Assembly: GCA_963971285.1 (NCBI GenBank)
Contig: OZ020254.1
Span: forward strand, 13,392,001 to 13,456,000
Direction of reading: 5' to 3'
Origin: Astropecten irregularis
Taxonomy: Eukaryota; Echinodermata; Asteroidea; Paxillosida; Astropectinidae
DNA length: 64,000 bases
Shown here: positions 11,483-23,483 of the stretch, one piece after another
Position numbering within the stretch: the stretch's first letter is position 1
How the letters are laid out: every line of letters begins with the position of its first letter
The notes under the pieces: generated by a model
What the model saw: only the letters and a program-made list of their open reading frames with translations
What the model was told of the DNA's origin: nothing
The model's database searches: none
Translations under genes and position numbers: made by a program

Positions 11483-13761
11483 TATGGCACGCCAAAGCGG
11501 AATTTATTCAACCTTACGGAAACTTCGGCAACATAAAAAAAATATATCAACATTTTGTAAAACATGTCAACATTACCAAAAAACAGTTGTCAACATTGTT
11601 GCAATATGCTTCAACCCGCATAAAAATACATGTCAACAATTTGTAAAAATACATGTCAACATTTCCCAAAAAACATATCAACATTTCAAAAAACATGTCA
11701 ACATTTCCAAAGAAACATGTCAACATTTCCCAAAAAAATGTCAACATTTCCACACAAAAAACATGTCAACATTTCCCCCCAAAATATCAACATTTCAAAA
11801 AAATAGTTGTCAACATTGTTACAAAATATACTGCAACCCGCATAAAGATATATATCAACATTTTGTAAAAATCCATGTCTGCAACCCTGCACCTAAAACA
11901 CTTGCAACATTTCGTCCAAAAATGTGTGCAACCTTTGACCCTGCACGCTGAAAAATATATGGCAACATCCACGCGCACGCCATGCAGCCCTAGGGCAGCA
12001 GGCACCCCGTTGTGATTCTTTTTTTCTGCAGACCAAAATTGCCATTGGTCCGATTTCAGCCAATCACATGTAATATGCATATTTATGTCAGTCGTATGAA
12101 TAATAATTAACAAGGAAACACATGGCACGACTCGAAGGCCGATTGTTTTAGAAAAATGCCACCTTTAACATTTTACATATACGATGAGTTATTAATTGAA
12201 AGTGTAGGACAGGACATTTAAAGATATATTTTTGATTTGATTTTAACCATTATTGTGTGTACATAGAAAAGAGGTCAGATTTAGTTTCAAAGAGCCCTGC
12301 AGCCTTTTGTTTCACTTGTGTAAGTTATTGAAGATTTTATGACCACGGTTTAGCATGGACTTTTTGGACTGGGCTGTTTTACCAGAGATCATAAACTTAT
12401 ATTTTGTTGTTGCTGTAGTGTAAACTTATTTTGCTTTGGCCATGAAGACTAGTTTTAAGGAATTGCTTTATTTTTATTTGCCCTGTTTCTCGATTGTTTC
12501 TACATGTATAGGGATTCAGTGTTGTTGAGTTTTCTCATGCCTTTCAGTGTTTAGTTTTATGACCCTTTTGTTTAATCCTTGTTTCCTGTCCTGTTTTCAT
12601 GTTATCCCTTGGTTCAGTGACTTTGTGTAATGTCCCTCCTTCTTTCCCATGGTCCTTGTGTATAGAGTAATTATGTAAGATAAGATAAGAGCCAGGAGCA
12701 TTCGGAGTTTTTGTGTCGTGGGAATTAGTCAGAGGAGTTTTAGTCAGTTCAGTTCAGTCACCTTTCATTTTCTTTTCATTTTATGGTAGGGTGACCATTG
12801 AATTTTTTAGATAAAGGCCTACTCATTCTCAGCTGACCACCCCTAAAACAAGGTATGGATCACTCCCGTCAAAGAAGCCATTTAAAAAAAATACATCCAT
12901 CTGCAAAGCGGCTGAAATCATAGACCCACTTTCTCACCCAATTGCATCAAAAATGGTCACAAATGGAAGCCCAGAGTCCAGGCAGGAGGTCCAGTGCCAT
13001 ATTTCTTCAATCCTTCATTTTCATAGCTCTCACAACTCTCTTATTAAAATAAATTAAGTGCTTAACTTTTATTCCTGAGCTCGGCGGACGGATTTTGGCA
13101 CTATTTACTTGGGTGCACCCCTAGGGAGGCATGGGCCATGGAGCTAGGAAGAGACTTCATGCATGGACGTACTCCGTCCGTGGCAGCGGTCACGTGAATG
13201 TTGCCATATATTTTTCAGCGTGCAGGGTCAAAGGTTGCACACATTTTTTGGACGAAATGTTGCAAGTGTTTTTAGGTGCAGGGTTGCACACATTATTTAG
13301 CGAAATGTTGACACGTGTTTTTAGGTGCAGGGCTGCACACATTTTCGGACGAAATGTTGACATGTGTTTTTAGGTGAATGTTGACATGTATTTTTACGTA
13401 AATGTTGATATATATATTTTTATGCGGGTTGAAGTATATTTTGTAACAATATTGACAACTATTTTTTGGAAATGTTGAAATGTTTTTTTGGGGAAATGTT
13501 GACATATTTTTTTGGAAATGTTGATAGTTTTTTTGGAAATGTTGACATATTTTTTTGGAAATGTTGATATGTTTTTTTTGGAAATATTGAGATGTATTTT
13601 TACAAAGTGTTGATATATATTTTTTTGCGGGTTAAAGCATATTGTAACAATGTTGACAACTATTTATTGGAAATGTTGACATGTTTTACAAAATGTTGAT
13701 ATATTTTTTTATGTTGCCAGAGTTTCCGTAGGGTTGAATAAATTCCGCTTTGGCGTGCCAT
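11483..13761. mobile_element. Foldback element with long arms made of TCAACATTT subrepeats
   Basis: 2279-bp insert flanked by ACTAGAC (11476-11482 and 13762-13768). Copy 2 has the empty site, with one ACTAGAC. The arms (11483-about 11975 and about 13190-13761) are inverted copies, beginning TATGGCACGCCAAAGCGG on one side and ending CCGCTTTGGCGTGCCAT on the other. They consist largely of roughly 20-bp degenerate direct repeats built on TGTCAACATTTCC. The interior (11976-13189) has no convincing gene and includes a piece of MITE A. The architecture recalls foldback elements such as the sea urchin TU class. Open frames in the arms are repeat artefacts. Confidence 0.88.
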
Positions 13762-14207
13762 ACTAGACAATGAAAGTCGTACAGAACACGATTTCTGCTC
13801 CTTGACAAAAATATTCGGAAAACAATTCTCGACGACGGGCGGTTTGTGCGTGATTTGTCCGTAGCTTGCGCCATCTACACGTTAGTTTTCATCCGTTGTC
13901 AAGTTATGAGATTGAAAGTACTTGGATGTCTGCGCTGATCTATATGTGTCTTTATGCACAGCTGCCTGAGGATGTGAGGTAATACATGAAGAATCGTACA
14001 CACAAAGGCAGAACATGACAACTCGTGAAATCAAAAACAAAGCAGAGTGTGTCATTAATGTTATCTGATGAACGGTAGTCCATGTACCACCTTACATCAT
14101 TCAATTATTGTATGTCCCATAGTGTTATGGAATTCCTACTTCTATGGATGTGCAGGTGCAGCATTTCGATTATCTGTTGACCATTTGATATTTGTCCTGG
14201 TTTTTAA

Positions 14208-14573
14208 AGGTAGTATCATCATACTTTGGTTTTTATCAAAGAAATACATATTCATGTGCAAATTAAAGATATCTATAGACAGATACAGTAACAGTCATCT
14301 GTGAAAATTTCAGTCCCATACGGTGTCCACTATTTGAGAAAACAGTGAAAAACAGCCACAGTATTTCTTAAGTCTTTTCTCGTCTATTTTTGATCTTTTA
14401 AAAGATCAAAAAGATTTTCGGTCGTTGTTTTACTAATTTCTGGAAAAAACACCATTTCAGGAGGAACAATTTTAATGGTATGTTTCTACCATCACCATCT
14501 TCATACCCTGTAAGTTATACGTAAATCTGTGAACATTTCTATTTTGGTTTCTTACCAAAGTATGATAGTATCT
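14208..14573 (+). mobile_element. TTAA-flanked MITE (AGGTAGTATCATACTTTGGT family), copy 1
   Basis: Flanked by TTAA. Ends AGGTAGTATCATCATACTTT and CCAAAGTATGATAGTATCT are inverted. The interior has the hallmarks used to call the other copies: GATCTTTTAAAAGATC, CACCATTTCAGG, CTACCATCACCATCTTCATA and GTAAATCTGTGAACATTTC. TTAA targets are typical of piggyBac-type and some other superfamilies; no transposase is present to decide. Confidence 0.85.
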
Positions 14574-15174
14574 TTAAGCTTTTCTCATAGTCACGAGAAG
14601 TTGTATAAGTTTGTTACCTTCCATCTTATTATTCAAACTTGGAACAGTCATGCTTTGTTTGTGCGAAAAACAGTTTCTGGGATAAACACATAACATAACA
14701 AAAAGATGCTGGACACTTTGTTTTTGTTACTCTCATGTACGAGTCATATATTGATGACATTTTATTCCATGATTATGATCATACACTTGCAAGTGAAATT
14801 GGTGAACGCATATACATAATACTTCCCAGATGGGTTACACGCCTTAACCACTGTGATTGGGAAATGATTTCAATAAGAGTCATTCAGACCAGGAACTGGA
14901 ATGGTTTTCAAATATGATGTAAATGACATCGCAAAGTCGAGTGAACAAGATGAATTAGCATGCATATAATAATTAACAACAAAATTAATTAATGTTCATT
15001 AACCCATAAATAATCAACCGAATAAAATACTTTCTGCTATGCAATTGTTCTAGGGAAGCACTGGTGTACCACAGTAAGCATTTGTAGCCTTTTCATACAT
15101 TGCAGAAACACGCCAATCGCTTTGCATGGTTTCAAGAAGCTTAGTGTATAATTCGTACATCCATACACTGCCCA

Positions 15175-15405
15175 GGGGCCAATTTCATAGAAATTTGCTT
15201 AAGCACCCAAAACCTTGGTAAATAAAATCAGTATGCTAGCCAAAACTCCTTGTGAATGTTATATGCTCAGTAAACAATGACCGAATACAAGTCAAAAGCA
15301 GTAAACATCACATGAAAATTAGGTTGGCAATCCTGTTTGATCAAGGAAGACTTTTCATGCTTAAGCATTTTTTTGTTGCTTAAGCAGCTCTATAAAATTG
15401 GCCCC
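15175..15405. repeat. MITE (GGGGCCAATTTCATAGA family), copy 1
   Basis: Ends GGGGCCAATTTCATAGA and TCTATAAAATTGGCCCC are inverted. The interior matches 1301-1545 in the Nkx2-5 intron and 27974-28203 in copy 2. Confidence 0.85.
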
Positions 15406-15537
15406 TAGTTGGTAATTTACATTGACCAGATAACAATCATACTTAGGAGCATTATTCTAAACGTTTTCTCTCTACACGTGAACATTTTAAAACAAAGGTA
15501 AAATTAACGGTTGCCTTAATTGAGCCTTGGCTATTAA

Positions 15538-16286
15538 AGGGTCACTGCAATGCGAATATTATGGCCTTAACATGTGCCAATCAAAAAACAGGTTAAAAAC
15601 AGGTTTTTCAGTTTGTATGCTAATTAGCATTTCCATATTCATGAGCAAAACTGTTATGTCATCTGGGGAACTGAGAGCAGTAACTCAATTGATTTGTGCA
15701 CAAATCCGGTTGTTTTATAGGTTTTCTGACAAAACTTTCCCCCTCAATGTTTTTTTTCGTGCTGAATATGTTCCTTTCACTCAACTGGTGGTGAAATTTT
15801 TTTGATAAACCATTTCTGGGGGTCATGTTTGCCTCTTCATTTGTTTATGTTTTTTCATTATATTTTGGCTGTTGGTTCCCTACATGAGTATGCATGAAAA
15901 TCTGGGGAACTGAGAGCAGTAACTCAATTGATTTGTGCACAAAAAGTTCCGGTTGTTTTATAGGTTTTCTGACAAAACTTTCCCCCTCAATGTTTTTTTT
16001 CGTGCTGAATATGTTCCTTTCACTCAACTGGTGGTGAATTGTTTTTGATAAACCATTTCTGGGGGTCATGTTTGCCTCTTCATTTGTTTATGTTTTTTCA
16101 TTATATTTTGGCTGTTGGTTCCCTACATGAGTATGCATGAAAATCCCCCATTTTGCAAAGCCGTTCAAAAGGAAACCAAATGCTGGTTTGAAACCAAAAT
16201 AAGACTTGCCATTCATTATTTGTCAGTATATTCTCTGTATGAAGGCAATAAAATAACCTGACTAAAATAAGCACTGCAGCCGCCCT
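15538..16286. mobile_element. TTAA-flanked element with internal 240-bp tandem duplication
   Basis: Flanked by TTAA (15534-15537, 16287-16290). Ends AGGGTCACTGCA and TGCAGCCGCCCT are inverted. A unit beginning ATCTGGGGAACTGAGAGCAG occurs twice in a row (about 15660-15899 and 15900-16141). Related sequence without the duplication lies at about 9485-10020 and 21835-22202. Copy 2 lacks this insertion near 28310-28330. Confidence 0.8.
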
Positions 16287-16339
16287 TTAAACCTGCAATG
16301 CTTTGTACTGTTACATTTATTGTTCTAGAAAGCTGTTAA

Positions 16340-16617
16340 AATTCCTTGCAGTGTGAAAAGGTCTAATTCACACTGCAAACTTTCAACCCGGGGCGAACTC
16401 AATTCCCGCCCTGGGTTGAAATTTGATTTTTCAACCCCGCGTTCAACCCAGCGTCGTTTCACACTTGACTCTCGCGAACCCAGCTTCAGACCGGGGGCGA
16501 ACTCAACCCGATTCAATTCACACTGCACTTTTCAACCCGGGGCGAAAGTTTCAACCCGGGGCGAAAAATCTCAACCCTGACCCGGAGTAGGGTTGACTTC
16601 AACCCGGGTTGAAGGCA
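16340..16617. repeat. AACCCGGG-rich repeat, cut by the N gap
   Basis: Begins with GTGTGAAAAGG and TTCACACTGCAAAC, then several CAACCCGGGGCGAA units. It matches 28388-28634 until the gap, so the left contig ended inside this repeat. Confidence 0.8.
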
Positions 16618-16817
16618 NNNNNNNNNNNNNNNNNNNNNNNNNNNNNNNNNNNNNNNNNNNNNNNNNNNNNNNNNNNNNNNNNNNNNNNNNNNNNNNNNNN
16701 NNNNNNNNNNNNNNNNNNNNNNNNNNNNNNNNNNNNNNNNNNNNNNNNNNNNNNNNNNNNNNNNNNNNNNNNNNNNNNNNNNNNNNNNNNNNNNNNNNNN
16801 NNNNNNNNNNNNNNNNN
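16618..16817. other. 200-base N gap between two contigs
   Basis: Exactly 200 N, a typical fixed-size scaffold gap. Both flanks are repeats that also occur inside the opposite contig, which bears on the haplotype explanation of the duplicated segment. Confidence 0.99.
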
Positions 16818-18017
16818 TGGAGACTTTGGAGAATCAAAAGTCAAGTCAACAGCGCACGCGCACGCAATTGTGAGCATGCGCGCTTTGTTTTGCGCCTGCG
16901 CTGTTGTACTTGTGCAAGTGCGTACGCTGTTGATTCTCCAAAGTATCCCATTATGTGACCAACTACTCAAGTGCGGCTAAGAATAACGGACAGCAAAGTA
17001 AAGCACAAATTGTCCTTTCATAAATGAACATGCAATCTACCACACAGACGTCTTTCGCAACTACATAATGTCATAAAACAAATCGTGTTTCAGTTTGAAA
17101 CATGAACGATATTTATAGTGAATACAATTAGGTCTTATACAATGTTTGAAGGAGTTTTTTCGTTTCATTTTTCAGTTCATCTTCAAACAATAGACCCAGC
17201 TAAACCGAAACAGGAGATTGACACAATACTGAGAAAGACTAAATGGACTCAACAGTTCGTAAACAGTGCAAACAGTCACCATGGGAAATCTTGGTTCATC
17301 AGATGCTGGGATTTTCAAGGAAATCAAGATTTCGTCTGAACGATTTGGTAGCATTTCGAAAGCGTGATGTAACCATGAAGGATTCAAAGGGGGCAAGATT
17401 ATTTTGGCCGTATTGCGTAAAACGGTACACGAAACAACATCTGTAAGGAAGTTTAAGACCTTCGTTTCTGTTTAAGTACCAAATTCAGCAAAACTGACGC
17501 ACATCTTTGCAAATTATGGTCTCTTTAACATGCGAATGTTGTATATATGCGAATATATCTAAAGATATATGAACACCCCCATACAAACCCAAATAATACA
17601 TAAACATTGGTCAGCCTATAATTATAGACAATAAACATTAATGAGAATTTTGTCCAAAATATGGAAAATACATTACCTAAACTACCAGTAGGCCTACTGC
17701 ATCAGAAACAATTTGCAATTTGTGATTGAACATTGAATTAAGTTTTCAGGAGACTTCAAATATTAAAATGCATTTATGAAGACAAATAAAATTTCCATTA
17801 TTTTAAATATTTAGAGGAGCCAGACAGGGAAGTGTTTCCATACTAATACATTCAGGGTACTCATCGTAACTTACTGTCACTTGTATGACCCATAATCCTT
17901 CGTAACCCAAGTTACGATCGATCGTAGGGCTTCATGAAATCGACCACTGTTCGCTAACCAAACTGTCACCAGAGTATTAGAAAAGATTGATTTAATTTGC
18001 ATATTTGCAAAAGTATA

Positions 18018-18468
18018 CAGGGCGTCCCCCCAAAAAAACCCGCAACACTTGTGTTGATAACTATTATATAAAAATTTAAATGTTTATCACTTCAAGATTC
18101 AGATATGTGATACAACTAAGTAAGTTGGCTATCACCATGTACAATTTGAGCCAAATTTGACTGAAATTGAGTGAAAAAACTAAGATTGAATTACCCAACC
18201 TCAAAACCCGATTTTCATCTTTCTTTCATATACACATTATGTGTGTATTGACCACTATGCGTGTTATCCTTGCAAATTTGTTTTTAAGGAGTAATCTTTC
18301 AATATATTGGTCATATTTTCGCCAATTTCAGCCCCAATATGCTTAAATTCTACATGGTGATAACCAAGACATTGTTCTATCACATATCTGAATCTTGTAG
18401 TGATAAACAGTATAATTTTAACATAATGGGTCCCGACACAGTGTTGCGTTTTTCTCTGGGACACCCTG
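18018..18468. mobile_element. mariner-like MITE, copy 2
   Basis: Counterpart of 5178-5628 with the same TA flanks and CAGGG(C/T)GTCCC ends. Confidence 0.85.
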
Positions 18469-19193
18469 TATAATGACAAATAAAATCTACTGAACCACAG
18501 ATGACAGTTAACTTCATCAGAATTGCATAATTCAGAATGTTTTTTTTTAAAGTAAGTTGGCACTTATTCTGGAGCAGAAATCATTCTTGAAAACAACGAT
18601 AACATGAATGTCAACCAACCCAAAATATACTCAAATGCTTGACAATGTTTATACGAGATTACCGAAAGGACATTTGGATTTGCTCTGATTTGTTTTTATT
18701 CCAATGAAGACATCCCAAACCCTTTTTTGTTAAAAAGAAGGGAATGTATTTAAAACAAACCAGGATCCATCATGGCAGTTAACCAATTCCTTTAATCAAA
18801 TAAACAGCGAAGTTGAGGTTAAACCCAGAGTGCAACCGGGTAGAGTTGAAGTTTAGCCCCCCTCGCCCTATTCCTTCAAAGTTTATCGGGGAAAGTGAAC
18901 ATTCCCAACCCATAAACGTCTATCAGCGAGAGCATTGGTGGAGCCGGGGTCCTACTCGGGATTTACCGAGTCACCGTATCGCCACGAGATAAGCCACGGG
19001 GAGAAAGTTGACGGCTGGCAGGTTGGTGTAGCGGTCCTTGATAGCTAGCTCCTCGGCCCTACCGCTAAGAGGTTTTTTGGGCATTAAAGATGTTTTCGTG
19101 GATATTTGGAAAGGCAAAACAAATATCTGTTAGATAGTGTTGCCGTTTTTCACTTCAGCAATATTGTTCCGCAGTTTGGCTTTGGGGAATTTA

Positions 19194-19318
19194 GGCCGTG
19201 TCCCAATTCTCTGGCTGCGGCTGCAAATTACACATGTACCTATGACAGCCAGTAGCCAGTCCATTTCCATAGACTTGTGGGTTATTTGCGGTCGCAGCCT
19301 GAAAATTGGGACACGGCC
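19194..19318. mobile_element. 125-bp TA-flanked MITE, uninterrupted
   Basis: Ends GGCCGTGTCCCAATTCTC and AATTGGGACACGGCC are inverted, with TA on each side. Serves as the uninterrupted reference for 6355-6995. Confidence 0.85.
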
Positions 19319-20689
19319 TAACAAACTCCGTCTTGTCACATTCCTTGTATACCCTGTGAAAAAGATAACATAAGTTCTAAAAAGAAAACGGGTGCCAGAC
19401 TATTTTGAATCCCAGACTCGGTTTGCCTCGGTACCTCCATGGTTTGATTGCATTTGCTTCGAATGTAGGATGGAACAGCCAGCAATACGGTACCAAAATA
19501 ACAGTCAGTGTGATGTTGCCGATCTAAAATGAAAGTTGTATAAATACATACAATAGAGATTTTAGAACATCTGAACTGAGATGATAGCCATAACGATTTT
19601 TTCCTGAGGAACCATTATTATGAGTGCTTCTTCCTCTGTGTGTTGAAACCTAGGACAATTAATAAGACAATCGTAGCCTTCAACACAGCTGTGCAGGATT
19701 GTGACACACTGTGACCTTAGCATGCGGAGGTCAAATGCCTAATAACGGCAAGTGGGAGTTTCAACCATTGGGCCTTTACGTAATTAGGAGGAAAGGGATT
19801 CATTTTGTTTGCTATACCGCCATTTTGTTTCCTCAATGAAATGAAGGGCTTGAGATACATTTTGAAGCTGGAGCCTTCCTTCGGCTTCGTTTTGTGGCCC
19901 AATTCCTTCATTTGTTTTGTGGGCCTATAGCCTCAAGCTTGGGGCCAACTTTATATACAGCTGCTTTTTATCCCAAGATCAAATCTGTTTTCGGTCTTTG
20001 TTTTACTAATTTCTGGATAAATATTCCATTTCAGGCGGAAATATTTTAACACTATGTTTCTACCAACACCATCTTCATACCTTGTATTTAAAGTTAGACG
20101 TAAATCTGTGAAAATGTCCGTTTGGGTATGTTACCAATCCTGTACTGTACCTTTAAGCAAATTAATGTGCTTAAGCAGCTCTGTGAAATTAGACCCCATG
20201 GTTTCGTAAAAGCCCATGGTTCACAACTCACACTCCAAATCTGAGAGTTGGATCCGCCAACACAATTCTTCACCCACGACACATGCCCGTAAAGCCCCTT
20301 TACATGAAGGCTGCCATCTTGTTAAGTTAACGTGCTTACACTTTACAGGCAATGTGGAATTTCTCATCTCTTCTATCCACGAGAACCGGAGGGAATTAGT
20401 GGTTGCCATTGTTATGACAAGACGATATTAAAAATGATGGGCTGATAGCACGTCGGGTCATACGTGAGGTCACGACCCACGTCTCTATAGTGCTAGAGTC
20501 GTTGTCTTATCGTTTGATGGCTTTTAGACTAGCGGGGATAAATGTATGGGCTGGGATAAAAAGGCTTGTTCTGCGGTGTTCTAGGAAGAGGATGATTGTA
20601 ACATGGAAGTAGAAATGATCATTAATAGCATGGCAAATTGTCAAAAAATGCTTTATGTTTCCTCATTCTGTTTAGTTTGTGGCAAGCCC

Positions 20690-21302
20690 GACCGGGGTAA
20701 GGAATAGCTTTTCACGCTGACAAAAATCTCGGGGCATGGAACCAGATGGAACTCAACCCTTTTCACACTTCAAAGTTTCAACCCCGAGCCATCTCGGGTA
20801 GGATGGCCTTAATGCCTTTTTTCACACTCTTTCCTTTTCAATCCGTATTGAAACCAACTCGGATCCACTCCGGTTCAGCCCGGCAAGTTTTTTTTAGAAA
20901 CGGGTCGAAGAGACGCAACGTTCACATTGCGTTTATGATAGACCGGTTCATACAACACGGATCACGACGAAAAATGCAGATGGAACCGGGATGAGATTTT
21001 CAACCCTGTTCCTTACCACAGGGTTGATTCCGGTTAGGCCATCCTACCCGGGTTGTGAAAAGCGTTGAAAGAAATCTCGGGGTTCAATCCGGTTCCAAAT
21101 CCGAAATGTTTGCAGGGACCAAGGTTGAAAATCTCAACCAGGTTCCAAGCTGCATTTTGGCTGTGATCTGTATCATGATCCGGCTGACCGAAACGTAGTG
21201 TGAACGTTGCATCTCTTCGATCCGGTTCAAAAACTTGCCGGGCTGAACCGGGGTGGATCCGGATTGATTTCAACACTGATGGAAAAGGAGATAGTGTGAA
21301 AG
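20690..21302. repeat. Foldback repeat rich in AACCCGG motifs, copy 2
   Basis: Counterpart of 8395-9022, with the same arms around GGTTCAGCCCGGCAAG and CTTGCCGGGCTGAACC, several substitutions and small indels. Confidence 0.7.
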
Positions 21303-21680
21303 CTTCATAAAAGTCTGTTGATAAGTCCGGATCTGATCCTCAGGCAAGTTCACCATGATCAACGAACCATAATTCATATTTTTGTCAACCATTGGCATTA
21401 GGCCTATATTGGATTTTTGCTTGGTAAGTGGTAACCACTTTGTACAAGGTACTGCCATGCACAATCGACCAGAAGTTGACCCCCCAAAAAATAGTCACTG
21501 ATCAGACTAGGCCCTCATGTAGCTGATGTTGTTGAAAAGCAACAAGCTCACTCCTATTCGACGGCGCACTCAAATGCCACACCTAACGAGAACACAAAAT
21601 GCTAAAAAACGGTTAGCGATGCCTGCCCAATCCATGTGTACGTATAGAGGGCGCACTCTGCGTACTGATTAATCATTTAA

Positions 21681-21830
21681 TTGGGTGCATTCGTTTAGCT
21701 AACACGGTTCAGCCCTTACTGGGAATGGTCGTGTTTTACTGCACAAAACAAGCGAGAGAAGGGGGGGGGGGGGGGGGTGGCCGACGAGGTTAACTTGTGT
21801 CGACCTGGGGGAGCTAAACGAATGCACCCA
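21681..21830. mobile_element. TTAA-flanked MITE (TGGGTGCATTCGTTTAGCT ends)
   Basis: Ends TGGGTGCATTCGTTTAGCT and AGCTAAACGAATGCACCCA are perfect inverted repeats. TTAA lies on both sides (one extra T at left). The core has a long G run. Copy 1 has unrelated sequence here, partly a piece of MITE B. Confidence 0.85.
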
Positions 21831-22202
21831 TTAAAGAGTCTCTGCAATAGGAACATTATGGCTTGAACGTGTTCCAAAAAGCAACTGTTTTATGGGGCCT
21901 GTGATTTTACCCACTTCCTCATCCTATTTCAGGTTTAACAACATGTTTTTCTTTGCTTGTATGCTAATTAGCATTTCCATATTCAAGAGCAAAACTGTGA
22001 TGTCATCTGGGACACTGAAAGCAGTAACCCAATCGACTTGTGCACAAAAACTTGCGGTTGTTTTACAGGTTTTCTGGCATACCTCAAAGTGTTTTATTTT
22101 GCCGAATATATGTTCCTTTCACTGGTGGTGTAATTTTTTGGCCAAACCATTTCTGTGGGTCAGGTTTGCCTCTTCATTTTTAATGTGTTTTTTTTGTGGT
22201 TC

Positions 22203-23315
22203 CATATCGATTTGTTAGGGAAACCTAAGCAACACGCACCCGCTACAGCTCTGCAGTCCTTGAAAACAGTCAAAAAACGCGCAAATTTTGGCTTTGTAAC
22301 ACCATAACTTTTGAACGGCTCATGATATAAAAAAGGTTCCTTCAGCATGAAGAAGGCACATTATTCCTTTTTCGAATGATATCTTAAAATAATCTTTTGA
22401 AGACTTTATAGACCTGTCATTTTTGAGCTATAAATGGTCGGTTTCCCCACTTTTACTGTGCAAACTCGTCTTTTTGGGCCGAAATAATGCACCATTGCAG
22501 CACGGTTTTGCTTACAACTCAGGACGCCCTCAACCGATTTCTTAGGTTCCTCCGGGATAACCAAGAGCAGATGTTTCTCTACAACCTTTGTTAAAATGAA
22601 GCTGATTGGCCAAAATAAAGACCTGTCATTTTCAGCCCAAAGATTTGGAGCCAATCAAAACCACTGTTACATACTGCATTGGAACGTGCATGACCAGCTG
22701 AATAATAAACGAAATTCTTCAGTTAATTGGCTGTTTCTCTACGATAAGTTCTCCCCTTAGAATTCTTCTCAGACTCTAAAAAGTATACGAGAATAAAGCT
22801 GATAATATGGGGATTCCCGTCATCTAAACAAATTTGCAGTATCTTGTCGGAATATTCTATAATTGTGCTGTAAATGTTGCCTTCGAACACGAAGAAAATC
22901 AGCTTGTTGATACGCCATGCATGGCTTGAGCAGGGGACGCTGAGATTTCCGGACAAGTCCATTTTTTTGTAGGTGTGGAAACACTTCTTGTAGTGGTAAA
23001 ACTCATCTCATTATGGAAAAGATGCCTCACAAATCCAATTGGATATGGATGGAAACATTCAGAATGTACTATATTAGTTTTTTTAATAAGTCAAGAGTTG
23101 TTAATGGGTCAAGTCATGACTTCCTCTGTCTTTGTATATACCACCCCACCCCACCTTGAAAGTTGAGTATTCCAAAGCCTTGACAATCCCTCTTCATGGT
23201 TGAGCGAACACCCACACACTGTTCGTGAGATAAGATCACACACAGAACCAATGTGGATGCACAGCATTTATTTCACATTCTTAAGTAGTCAAACTGGCCC
23301 AAACAAATCGATATG
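22203..23315. mobile_element. 1.1-kb DNA transposon-like insert with 14-bp inverted ends
   Basis: Starts CATATCGATTTGTT and ends AACAAATCGATATG, a perfect 14-bp inverted repeat. Copy 1 reads straight through (GGTTCTCCACATGAGC). No clear target duplication, unless it is the TA next to the ends. The interior has only short unconvincing open frames and resembles no family I can name. Confidence 0.75.
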
Positions 23316-23483
23316 CCACATGAGCATGCGTGAAAATCCCCCATTTTGTAAAGCCATTCAAAGGAAAACCCTAGTTTGAAATCAAAATAGGACTTGCCAT
23401 TCATTATCTGTCAGTATATTCCCTGAATAAAGGCAATACAATAACCTGATTGAAAAAAAAACTACATGAACACTTTGCGTTCT

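Larger units (their letters stand above)
3978..16617. other. Copy 1 of a 12-kb segment present twice (probable haplotype A)
   Basis: From about 3978 up to the N gap, the sequence aligns collinearly with 16818-28634 (initial offset 12839), near-identical at first and diverging by a few percent further on. It carries insertions that copy 2 lacks (6432-6750, 6800-6980, 10031-10496, 10501-10990, 11483-13761, 15538-16286). No host gene is recognised. Stretches not covered by separate entries (4113-5177, 5629-6354, 6996-8394, 9023-10030, 10991-11482, 13762-14207, 14574-15174) hold only low-information AT-rich DNA and fragments of dispersed repeats. Confidence 0.9.

Noticed and set aside
11484-11951. 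155-residue open frame starting MARQSGIYS
   Set aside because: It translates the TGTCAACATTTCC subrepeats of a foldback arm, and the inverse frames appear in the other arm.
11540-13720. CRISPR-like array of spaced AACATGTCAACATTT units
   Set aside because: Repeats are degenerate, spacers are not unique or of fixed length, and the host is an animal.
16571-16980. Long open frames across the N gap
   Set aside because: They exist only because N bases are read as open; the flanks are MITE sequence.
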